Part shown: in pieces, positions 1-8,968 of the stretch
How positions within the stretch are numbered: position 1 is the first letter of the stretch
Layout of the letters: each line of letters opens with the position of its first letter
Assembly: GCA_003136255.1 (NCBI GenBank)
Contig: PLDT01000144.1
Coordinates: forward strand, 1 to 16,336
Reading direction: 5' to 3'
Length of the DNA: 16,336 nucleotides
DNA from: Palsa-504 sp003136255
Lineage (GTDB): Bacteria; Actinomycetota; Actinomycetes; Streptosporangiales; Streptosporangiaceae
Position numbers and translations under genes: made by a program
Notes under the pieces: generated by a model
Told to the model about the DNA's origin: nothing
Database searches by the model: none
The model's input: only the letters and a program-made list of their open reading frames with translations

Positions 1-507
1 GCTGGGGTGCTGGCGGACGGCGCGGAGGTCTCGCCGGAGGGGTTGCTGAATGCGTACCAGGCGGCGGTGATGCGCGGCAGCGCGCTGGACCCGGTGACTA
101 CCGAACTGGTCCGGCTGCGGTGCGCGCGGACCCACCATTGCCGGATCTGCCAGACGCTGCGGCTGGCCGACGCGCGCGCGGCCGGGGTGGACGAGGCCAT
201 GACGGCCAAGGTCGACTTCTACGAGCGCAGCGACCTGCCGGAGCGGGCCAAGGTGGCGCTGCGCGTCACCGACGCGTTCATCACCCAGCCGGGCCTGCTG
301 TCCGACGCCGTGGCCGAGCAGGCCCGGGAGTGGTTCGGGCCGGCCGAGCTGGCCTCACTCGGCCTGAACATCACCAAGTGGAGCACCCAGAAGATCAAGG
401 TGGCGCTGGGCACCGACGGCGCCGACCGGCTGGTGACCGACGCGGACGGCGTGGCGCTGTTCGGTTTCGACCAGGCCGGCCAGGTAACCGGCTACCGGCG
501 CCGTTGA
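1..507 (+). CDS. Carboxymuconolactone decarboxylase / AhpD-like family protein (5' partial)
   Basis: The frame is open to the left edge of the window, so the true start probably lies upstream; a GTG at 7 is the first possible internal start (166 aa from there). The protein has a CxxC pair preceded by two histidines (HHCRIC, C45 and C48 counted from the GTG at 7), which is the redox-active helix of the AhpD/CMD fold. In this family the motif serves either ring-cleavage lactone decarboxylation or alkylhydroperoxidase-like thiol chemistry. The CxxC makes a peroxidase-like or thiol-redox role more likely than true lactone decarboxylation, but the substrate is unknown. An epoxide hydrolase gene starts 20 nt after its stop, so the two are probably co-transcribed. 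Family call is firm; precise function is not. Confidence 0.85.
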   Translation, partial: AGVLADGAEVSPEGLLNAYQAAVMRGSALDPVTTELVRLRCARTHHCRICQTLRLADARAAGVDEAMTAKVDFYERSDLPERAKVALRVTDAFITQPGLLSDAVAEQAREWFGPAELASLGLNITKWSTQKIKVALGTDGADRLVTDADGVALFGFDQAGQVTGYRRR

Positions 508-527
508 GCGCCGGGCGGGAGGGACGC

Positions 528-1681
528 GTGCCAGCCGGGGTCGCGCCGTTCGAGCTGCATTTTCCTCAGCAGGACCTCGACGACCTGCGTGAGCGGCTGG
601 CCCGCACCCGGTGGCTGGACGAATTCCCCGGCTCCGGCTGGGCCTACGGGGCCAGCCGGAGCTACCTGGAAGAACTGTGCCGGTACTGGCGCGACGGCTT
701 TGACTGGCGGGCGTGCGAGGCGCGGCTGAACACGTTCGGCCAGGTGGCGATCGACGTCGACGGCCAGCGGATCCATGCCATCCACGCCCGGTCGCCAGAG
801 CCGGGAGCGCTGCCGTTGCTGCTCGTGCACGGCTGGCCGGGCTCGGTCTTCGAGTTCGAGAAGGTCATCGAGCCGCTGCGCGACCCAGTACGGCACGGGG
901 GCCGCGCCTCAGACGCCTTCCACGTCATCTGCCCGTCGATTCCCGGGTACGGATTCTCCGGGCCCACCGTCGGCCCGGGCTGGAACGTGCGGCGGATCTC
1001 CGCCGCGTTCGCGCTGCTGATGCGCCGGCTGGGCTACCAGCGGTACGGGGCCGCGGGCGGGGACTGGGGGGCGATCATCAGCACCGATCTCGTCCAGTCC
1101 GAGGCGGGCGCGGGCGTGTGCGCGCTGTACCTCACGATGCCGCTCGGCGAGCGGCCGGAGGGGACCGGCGATCCCGAAGCCGGACTCAGCGACGGCGAGC
1201 GCCAGGGGCTCCGCGACTGGGCCGCCCATCAGGCCGCCGGGACGGCCATTCACCTGCCGCTGAACACCACCCGGCCGCACACCATGGCCTTCGCCATGAA
1301 CGACTCCCCCGCCGGGCTGGCCGCGTGGCTGGTCGACATGTTCCGCTCGTTCAGCGACTGCGGCGGCGACGTGGAGCGCCGCTTCACCAAGGACGAGTTG
1401 CTCGCGAACGTGACCACGTACTGGCTGACCGGGACGATCGCGTCGGCGGCCCGGCTGTACGTGGAATGGGCCGAGCAGAAGCGGACCTTCCCCCGCCCGC
1501 CCCGGGTGCAGATTCCCACCGGATGCGCCGTCTACCCGCGCGACGTGCGCCGGGTGCCCCGGTCGTGGGCGGAGCAGCTGTACACGATCACGCGCTGGAC
1601 CGAGATGCCCGCCGGAGGCCACTTCCCCTCGCTGGAGGAACCCGGGCCGTTCGTCGGCGACCTGGCTGCGTTCTTCCGCCA
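528..1681 (+). CDS. Epoxide hydrolase, alpha/beta-hydrolase fold with EHN domain (3' end lost in gap)
   Basis: This enzyme is predicted to hydrolyse epoxides to diols. The GTG at 528 is chosen because GGAGGG sits 4 nt upstream and the epoxide-hydrolase N-terminal domain begins directly after it (FELHFPQQDLDDLRERLART). The oxyanion-hole motif HGWPGS is at about residues 101-106. The nucleophile elbow GGDWGA places the catalytic Asp at 179, where an esterase would have Ser. Y311 lies in the region of the lid tyrosine. The catalytic His is H365 in GGHFPSLEEP. The 384 visible residues are close to full length for the family (about 380-400), so only a few residues and the stop are hidden by the N gap at 1682. 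It follows the CMD-like gene by 20 nt, probably as one operon, and converges on the LLM gene. The substrate is unknown. Confidence 0.92.
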
Positions 1682-1683
1682 NN
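1682..1683. other. Assembly gap (NN) between two convergent gene ends
   Basis: Two N bases sit exactly where the epoxide hydrolase (plus) and the LLM oxidoreductase (minus) should end. Neither gene reaches a credible stop if the flanks are simply joined, so real sequence, probably both stop codons and perhaps a shared terminator hairpin, is missing here. Confidence 0.9.
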
Positions 1684-2601
1684 CAGTACCGGTAAAGCAG
1701 CGGCGTCGAGCAGCGGGGCGAGTGTCCGTGGCACCTCGGCCCAGCGCTGCGGGGTGTCCAGCGCCGGATCGAAGTTGGTGTCGATGATCACCGCGTCGAC
1801 GCCCGCGGCCCGTGAGCGGGCGACCTCCTCGCAGAGGTCGTCCACGCCGAGCGGGCGCAGGTTCGCGACCTGCACCGGCGGCGTGGTGAACAGGCGGCGG
1901 TACAGCTCGAGCGGCGGGCGGCCGGCCGGGCGCAGCTGGCTGAGCTGGCCGAACATCTCCAGGTGCTGATCGAGCGGTCCGGAGGCCGGGTTCCAGATGT
2001 CGAACTTCTCCGCGGTACGCCGCAGCCCGGCGGGCGAGCGCATGCCGGACAGCAGCCGCGGCCGTGGCTGCTGTACCGGCTTGGGCCGGATCTCGGCCTC
2101 GGGGATGGTGAAGAACCGGCCGCTGAACGTCACCGGGTCCGGTCCCCAGCAGGCGACCAGGGCGTCGATGAGCTCGTCGCAGCGGGCGCCGCGGGTCCGC
2201 GGATCAACGTCCATGACCTGGTGCTCCTCGTCGGACCAGCCGACGCTGAAGCCGGCCACCAGCCGGCCTTCGGACAGCGTGTCGATGGTGGACAGCTGCT
2301 GGGCCAGCGCGACCGGCCGGTGCAGCCCGGCGACCAGGATGCTGGTTCCGACCACCGGCCGGGTGGTCCAGGCCGCCGCCGCGGTCAGCGTCTCCAGCGC
2401 GGCCAGCGTGCTGCGGTAGGCGTCCGGGACCTTCAGCCCGGGACGAGCCGAGTAACCAGAGACCGGGTGCAGTGGATAGAAGATGTGCTCCTGGACCCAC
2501 AGGCTGCCGTAACCGAGCTCCTCCGCCTGCTCGCAGAAGGCGCGCAGGCCATCGCGGTTGACGTGGCCGCCAAGTTGCGGCAAGCACAGGCCGATCTGCA
2601 T
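1684..2601 (-). CDS. LLM-class (luciferase-like) F420-type oxidoreductase (3' end lost in gap)
   Basis: This is a TIM-barrel flavin/F420-dependent oxidoreductase of the bacterial luciferase superfamily. The start (MQIGLCLPQLGGH) is the typical first beta strand. Downstream are WVQEHIF, the conserved segment LSEGRLVAGFSVGW followed by a Glu/Arg-rich helix (RCDELIDALV), and the F-x-G…P-x-P-Q-x-P-x-P substrate-side motif (FSGRFFTIP…RPKPVQQPRP). The ATG at 2601 has AGGAG 5 nt upstream. About 306 residues are visible before the N gap, near the usual length of roughly 300, so little is missing. F420 rather than FMN is inferred from the actinobacterial subfamily style and the PPOX-fold neighbour. 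It is divergent from the aldehyde dehydrogenase over a 106-nt promoter region, so both may answer to one regulator. The substrate is unknown. Confidence 0.88.
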
Positions 2602-2628
2602 AGGTGCTCCTGCTGACTTTATGAACTC

Positions 2629-2655
2629 ATACTGTAGATACTGTCATATAGACAG
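2629..2655. promoter_or_regulatory. Repeat/dyad element in the divergent LLM-ALDH promoter region
   Basis: In the 106-nt divergent intergenic region the heptamer ATACTGT occurs twice (2629-2635 and 2638-2644). It runs into an inverted repeat, CTGTC (2641-2645) and GACAG (2651-2655), separated by ATATA. The region is AT-rich compared with the flanking genes. A repressor of the TetR or similar type controlling both genes would fit, but no regulator gene is in view. A weak minus-strand promoter (ATGACA/CATAAA, 18-nt spacing) can be drawn but would leave almost no leader. Confidence 0.4.
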
Positions 2656-2707
2656 GGCCCCGGTCAGGCCGGGACCATCGCGCCGCGCTCGCTCTGGAGG
2701 TTTCGCG

Positions 2708-4141
<1,434 letters not shown>

Positions 4142-4157
4142 CCAGGAGGAAATCGCG

Positions 4158-4658
4158 ATGTCGGACGGCGACTACGAGGACGTCACGAAGTACGGCCTCA
4201 ATCAGACCAACGAGGCAGAGCTGCTGGCCAAGCAGATCGAGTGCACGTTCATCTGGAGCAACTCCCAGGGCCATCCACTCGGCGTGATCATGAACTACGT
4301 GTTCCGCGACGGACGGATCTGGCTCACCGCCAGCAGCCAGCGCGCCCGGGTGCCGGCGGTCCGCCGCGATCCGCGGGTCAGCGTCGTGGTGACGTCCCGC
4401 GGTTCGGGCATCGAGACGTCGAAGTCGCTGACCTACAAGGGACAGTGCGTCGTGCACGAGGACGAGGCCACCAAGGCCTGGTTCTACCCGGCGCTGGCCG
4501 CGGCGGTCCGGCCCGGCGACCCCGAAGCGGCGGCGGCCTTCGTGCGGCACCTCGACTCGCCTCGCCGGGTCGTGCTGGAGGTGGTGCCGGAAGGACGGAT
4601 CGGCTTCGACAGCACGCAGATGTGGCAGGACACGCCGGACGCGGCCCGCCGGGACTGA
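4158..4658 (+). CDS. PPOX-class (pyridoxamine 5'-phosphate oxidase fold) flavin/F420 protein
   Basis: This is a 166-aa split-barrel protein. The core pattern is typical of the PPOX/FDOR group: a hydrophobic strand with QGHPLGVIMNYVFRDGRIWLTA, then SSQRARVPAVRRDPRVSVVV, where a basic RxPAVRRDPR turn would bind cofactor phosphate, and a later strand KGQCVVHED. The C-terminal part (residues about 130-160) ends in VLEVVPEGRIGFDSTQMW. The ATG at 4158 has a strong AGGAGG 8 nt upstream, and the gene begins 16 nt after the ALDH stop, so the pair forms an operon. Such proteins bind FMN or F420 and reduce or oxidise small molecules; which one here is not decided. It is not closely similar to the second PPOX gene at 15734. 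Confidence 0.82.
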   Translation: MSDGDYEDVTKYGLNQTNEAELLAKQIECTFIWSNSQGHPLGVIMNYVFRDGRIWLTASSQRARVPAVRRDPRVSVVVTSRGSGIETSKSLTYKGQCVVHEDEATKAWFYPALAAAVRPGDPEAAAAFVRHLDSPRRVVLEVVPEGRIGFDSTQMWQDTPDAARRD

Positions 4659-4686
4659 CCGCCGCCCCGGGCGGCCGGTGCCAGCG

Positions 4687-4746
4687 ATATCACAGGTATG
4701 CGGGCGTAACCACAGGTATACGTGCATAACCACAGAAAACCTGCAG
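4687..4746. repeat. Three tandem 20-bp repeats, CACAGGTAT core
   Basis: Units begin at 4687, 4707 and 4727. Units 1 and 2 share CACAGGTATRCG and units 2 and 3 share TAACCACAG. The period is exactly 20 bp, about two helical turns, placing each copy on the same DNA face. A further isolated CACAGAAA lies at 4764. The array lies 105-164 bp upstream of the secreted-protein ATG, in a non-coding, lower-GC stretch. An activator or repressor binding array is the simplest reading; no known regulator motif is recognised. Confidence 0.5.
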
Positions 4747-4850
4747 CTCCCTCGGAAGAAGGGCACAGAAACCCACCAGTAGATGCGCGCAGATTGAGGC
4801 TCACAAGCCGCGAGCATAGCGGCGCCGGCAATGCCGAAAAGGAGCACTAC

Positions 4851-5357
4851 ATGCGAACATCAACGAGGGTTCGGAACGCGCTCGTCGCGATCTTGAGCGC
4901 CACGGCGCTCACCGGGGGGGCACTGGCCGTCGCGGCCGCACCAGCGTCGGCCGCCACCGGGTCCGGGTCCGGGTACGGGTGCTACGGGTATGGCTGCATC
5001 GGCAAGTATCCCCAGGTCCAGGGGTGCAGCAGCGACGCATCCACCGTATACGCGATCTCGGTCTACGACGGCTGGCGCAAGACACGCGTCACGCTGCGGC
5101 TGCGGTACAGCGCTGGCTGCCAGTCGGAGTGGGCCACGGTGACCGACACCGGTCGCCCCGACGGCGCCATCTTCTGGATCTATGACCGGGGTACCCATGC
5201 GCTCGAGGTCGCGACGACCGAGCGCGCGACGTTCACCAAGCAATGGCAGACGAGCAGGATGGTCGGCGTGGCCAAGACCAAGGCGCAGGCGTGCATCGAG
5301 GTGCGCGGGCCGCACGGGATGAGCAGGCCGCTGTGCACACCGTTTATCGGCCACTAG
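4851..5357 (+). CDS. Secreted cysteine-rich small protein, DUF2690-like
   Basis: This is a 168-aa exported protein. The ATG at 4851 has AAAAGGAG 6 nt upstream and is followed directly by a signal peptide: basic RTSTRVRN, a hydrophobic core of roughly residues 10-30, and an APASA|AT cleavage site near residue 35. The mature start is Gly/Tyr-rich (GSGSGYGCYGYGC), encoded by tandem GGGTCC-like hexamers. Six cysteines (C44, C49, C59, C90, C148, C162) could form three disulfides. The order C-x4-C…GC-x-xDA followed by LRYSAGCQSEWA resembles DUF2690 secreted proteins of actinomycetes, whose function is unknown. It stands alone, with a repeat array upstream and the convergent ABC operon downstream. 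Its last codons and 3' flank are repeated at 12250, beyond the ABC operon. Confidence 0.75.
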   Translation: MRTSTRVRNALVAILSATALTGGALAVAAAPASAATGSGSGYGCYGYGCIGKYPQVQGCSSDASTVYAISVYDGWRKTRVTLRLRYSAGCQSEWATVTDTGRPDGAIFWIYDRGTHALEVATTERATFTKQWQTSRMVGVAKTKAQACIEVRGPHGMSRPLCTPFIGH

Positions 5358-5393
5358 AGCGCGAGCCACGGCCGTTCCGAAGAAATTAAGAAC
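5326..5393 (+). repeat. Left copy of 68-bp direct repeat flanking the ABC operon
   Basis: This segment covers the last ten sense codons and the stop of the secreted-protein gene plus 36 nt of 3' flank. It matches 12250-12317 at 62 of 68 positions with no indels. The final 28 nt (5366-5393) are identical in both copies. Similarity stops sharply at both ends. Confidence 0.9.
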
Positions 5394-5396
5394 AGA

Positions 5397-5426
5397 GTCC
5401 GGCGCGGCGGGAAAGTCGCGCCGGAC
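5397..5426 (-). terminator. Hairpin terminator after the ABC operon
   Basis: A perfect 10-bp inverted repeat (GTCCGGCGCG and CGCGCCGGAC) with a 10-nt loop lies just beyond the ATPase gene. Read on the minus strand, the stem is followed by the T-rich tract TCTGTTCTTAATTTCTT, as in an intrinsic terminator. It could also stop plus-strand transcription from the secreted-protein gene, though no T tract follows in that direction. Confidence 0.7.
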
Positions 5427-5441
5427 TGCCGTTCACGGGTC

Positions 5442-5443
5442 NN
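5442..5443. other. Assembly gap (NN) at the 3' end of the ABC ATPase gene
   Basis: Two N bases interrupt the last codons of the ATPase. Of the three possible frame continuations, one stops at once (TGA at 5435-5433 on the minus strand), 6 nt before the terminator stem. The other two read through the hairpin. The early stop is the natural reading and implies a true gap length of 1 modulo 3. Confidence 0.8.
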
Positions 5444-6294
5444 CGCGGGAGCTGGAGCCGTCCGGCCCGGTCGAGCACGGCGTACTCGACGGCGTGGCCC
5501 AGGGGCGCACCGTCGCCGCCGTCGCGCCGCAAGGTCTCGGTGCTGGTCCGGCCGTCCCTGATCGCGATGACCCGCCGGACGTTCGAGGAGACTTCGGGGT
5601 TGTGGGTCACGATCAGGACCGTCACCCCCAGGTCGGTGTTGGCCGTCCGGAGCGCGGCGAAGACGGACTCGGCAGTCACGCTGTCCAGTTCCCCGGTCGG
5701 CTCGTCCGCGAGGAGAAGGCTCGGCCGGTTGGCGATCGCGGTGGCGATCGCGACCCGCTGCTGCTCGCCGCCCGACATCTGGTCCGGGCGGCGCCGCGCG
5801 CAGTACCCCACGCCGAGGGCCTCAAGAAGCTCGGTCGTTCGCGTCCGACGGGCCTTCCTTCCGCTGCCCGCCAGCTTCATCGGCTCGTCCACGTTCTGGG
5901 CCGCCGTCAGGTAGGGAAACAGGTTCCGTGCCGTCTGCTGCCAGATGAACCCCACGGTGTGCCGCCGGTAGACGAGCCGCTGCCGGGCGGACATGGCGGC
6001 GAGGTCATGCCCGTCGACCCGGACCGAGCCGGCCGTCGGCGCGTCCTGTCCGGCCAGGATGTTCACCAGCGTGGACTTGCCGCTGCCTGACGCCCCGACC
6101 AGGGCGGTCAGCTCGCCGCGCTCGACGAGGAGGTCCAGGCCTTGCAGCGCCTGGACTTCGATGCCTTCGGCCTGGTAAATGCGGACCAGCCGGTCGCAGG
6201 CGACCAGCGCGTCCGCGCCGTACGCGGCGTCCCCTCCCCGCGGGGACGTGGCGCGCAGTTCCTCAAGCGAGGCCGCCGCCATCGGATCGCTCAA
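5444..6294 (-). CDS. ABC transporter ATP-binding protein (MacB/LolD-type)
   Basis: This is the ATPase subunit of a MacB/Lol-type exporter. The NBD is complete: Walker A GASGSGKST (residues 67-75), Q-loop near Q119-Q120 (FIWQQ), signature MSGGEQ (173-178), Walker B LLLADE with D197/E198, D-loop GELD, and switch H231 in VTHNP. A non-conserved tail of about 30 residues precedes the domain. The TTG at 6294 is chosen over an in-frame ATG at 6282 because GAGGAGG ends 5 nt before the TTG and overlaps the TGA of the upstream permease, which implies translational coupling. About 283 residues are visible; the last few are hidden by the N gap. It should energise the two FtsX-type permeases encoded just upstream. 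The transported substrate is unknown. Confidence 0.93.
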
Positions 6295-6304
6295 CTCTTC
6301 CTCC

Positions 6305-8961
6305 TCATGTCCGCATCACTGTGATGCCGCGCCCGCGCCCAGACCTGATCTCGTACGCCAGCACGACGATGGTGATCGCGAGAAGTACGGCCAGCGGGAG
6401 GACGAACGACGCGAAGTCTGGTCGCAGCGGCACCGGAGTCGCAGAGTGCGTGAACACCGATAGGTCAATCGCCGGGGCCACGAGCCGCGGCAGGGCGATC
6501 GCGCACACGGCCGCCGCTACGGCCGCGGCGACGATCGAGGGGATCACCTCGAGCGCCACGAGGCGGACGCGCTGCCCTTCCGTCAGCCCCATCGTGGCCA
6601 GCCGCGCCGTCGCCAGTTCCCGGTCCGCCGTGCCGAGCGCCAGCCCCAGCAACATCACGGCGAGCGCCAGCACGGCGGCGTACGCGATAGCCAGGGTGAA
6701 CAGCAGAAATGTGCCCTGCTGGAGCGGTGCCTCGGTCAGCCCCGCCAACGCGAGGGACCTGGTGGTGATGACGGCACCTGGCGCGGTCGCCTGCACCGCG
6801 GCATGGAGCGCCGTCAGGTCGATGGATGGCCCGGTGAGAAGCATCAGGTTCACCGGCGGCTCGCTGACGCCGCGGATCGCCGACATTGACAGCATGATGA
6901 ACGCCCCGCCGGCCGGCAGCGCCGGGGTGGAGGGCAGTTCGCCGGAGACCTGGACCCGCAGCGCCGGAAGACCCTCCTGCGCGGAGATGGTGATGCCTGC
7001 TCGTCCGCCGAGGTAGCCGGCCGCTGGGGGGGAAGCCAGCACCGGGATCGCACTCTGACCGGGGGTTGGGNNAGGGCCGAGGCGGCATGCTGGACCCCTG
7101 GCACCGCGGCGATCGCACGCACGGCCGAGGGGCTGAGGCCGGCCGAGCCGGAGGTAACGACCGCGTCGGCGCCGGTCGCCTGCCACGACGCGGCAGTCTC
7201 ACCACGAATCACGGCGGCCCGGACCACGCCGGTGAACGACGCCACGGTAAGCGCGATGACGAGCGTCATGGCTGGGAGCGCGAGCGTGACGGGGGCCTGC
7301 GCCGCACGGGTGAAGCCCAGGAACCCGATGACGCCTCGTTGCTGAGCCGAGGCCCGCGCCAGCCCGCGAAGGAGCAACTGGTACAGCCGCAAGGTCACGA
7401 TCACCGCTGGAACCGCGAGGAGCACCGGGGCCGCGCTCGCGTACAGGCTGGTCGCGCCCGGCTGGGTCCGGAAGACCGTGATGCCGCCGATGGCCGCGGC
7501 GCATGCGGTCACCTCGACGACCACTCTGGGCAGCCACCGCCAGCGCCCCCGTGGGTGCCTGCGGCGCGGGCGGCGGTGCTGCCAGGCCGCCGCCACCCCT
7601 GGGCCGGTCACGGCGAAGACGAGCGTCGCGATGCCCGGCCACCACGCGGCCGGCCCGGCCGGGGCGGCGCCCGGGACCAGGAGCACGGCGACCGCCCAGG
7701 CCAGCGCGGCGGCCGGCACGCAGGCCACCGCGGCGCTGCGCGTCCCGCGCCAGAATAGCTGCCACAGTGCCGCCCCGCGGGCCCGGCTCAGGGTCAGCTC
7801 CGCGGACCGGCGGGCCGCGATCATCGCGGCCGCGAGGAGCAGCGTCACGACGCCGGCCACCGCCAGGCCCGCGTAGACCATCCACAGCAGGTCGTTCACA
7901 TCGCCCGCGGCCTGGACAAACGCGGCCAGCGGCGGGAGCAGGCCAGACGTCACATGCAGCGCGGTCGCGATCGGCGCCACCCGCCCGGTCAGCACGGGAG
8001 TCCGGTTGGTGATCTGGTTGACCTGGTCGTAGACCGCCTGGGCCGGGCCGTGCAGGCCGGTCGTGTCGGCCGGAAGCTCCCACTGGAAGAGCAGGCCCGC
8101 CTGGCCGAAGATCTGCTGGACCATGTCGATCTCGCCGGGGTCCGCGATGACCGCGCCCTCCCAGGTGGCGCCCCCGCCTACGCGATCCAGGGCGGGGGCC
8201 GGCAGCAGCGGGTCGGCGTCCCAGAACGAAGAACCGGGATCGGCGGGCTCGACGATCCCGGTGACGTCGAGGCGGACCGCGGCCGAGGATCCCGGCGTCT
8301 CGTTTCCCTGGATGGTCATGTCCTCGGGGGGGCTGATGAACAGCTGGGAACCGAGCTGCAGCGCGAATCTGCTGGCCGTTTGCGGGGTGACCACGACCTG
8401 GAGGTCGTAAACCTCCTGGGAGCCGTTCGACGTCGGTTGCGGGGCCGTATCTGGCATGCTGCCGGCCACCAGCCGCAGGTGGCCGGCCACCGGGTACCGG
8501 TAGGTGACCTCCAGCCTCGCGGGGATCCCCTGCAGGCTCGGCGGCGCGGTGACCACGCTGTACAGGCCGGGGTTCATGCCGAACCAGTCCGTCGACGGCG
8601 GGGTCAGGCGCAGCGGGCCGGTGCTGAAGTCACCGCGCAACTGGGTGGTGACCTGGTCGACCTCGCCCTGGGTCAGATACTGGTTAAACAGATTCTCGTT
8701 CCCCTTGGCCGACCCGAGGGCGCCGTTGACCACGCCCCAGCTGCTCCCGACCACGAAGGTTCGCTCGAGCGGCGCCACCCCGTCCATCGTCTGCTGCAGC
8801 GCCCGCGCCGCCGTGGCCTGCGCCTGTCGAGGTCCCGCGGTGGCGGCCAGCACGCCGCCACCGGCCAGGAGCGCGAGCGCGAGACTTCCCGCGCTGCCCA
8901 TGCCGGTCACCCGGCGCAGGACGCTCATGGCCTTTCCGCCTTCCGTGTCATGCTTGCTCAT
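6305..8961 (-). CDS. FtsX-like ABC transporter permease (about 884 aa, interrupted by N gap)
   Basis: This is the second permease of the operon. The N-terminal membrane segment is at about residues 24-42, followed by a large extracytoplasmic domain (about 43-355). Membrane segments follow near 359-381, 408-428, 441-460, 505-527 and 555-577. The first FtsX block contains ELTLSRARGAALWQL. After the gap at 7071 comes another extracytoplasmic part and three C-terminal segments, with a second FtsX-like block (RELATARLATMGLTEGQR). The frame changes at the NN, but flanking lengths sum to a multiple of 3 without it, so this is one gene, not a pseudogene. The ATG at 8961 has GAGG 6 nt upstream inside the TGA of the preceding permease gene; an ATG 11 codons in is also possible. 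MacB/Lol-type permeases act by mechanotransmission on lipids, peptides or envelope complexes. Confidence 0.88.
7071..7072. other. Assembly gap (NN) inside the second permease gene
   Basis: The coding frame shifts across these two N bases. The 1,889 nt upstream leave two spare bases and the 766 nt downstream leave one, so the true gap is 0 modulo 3. Joining the flanks directly gives AASALPTPGQS in frame. Confidence 0.85.
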
Positions 8962-8968
8962 CTGTTCC

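Noticed and set aside
713..1969. 418-codon plus-strand frame across the epoxide hydrolase and the gap
   Set aside because: Low-complexity Arg/Ala-rich translation that reads through N bases and overlaps the better-supported genes.
4687..4746. CRISPR array
   Set aside because: Contiguous 20-bp imperfect repeats with no spacers and no cas genes.
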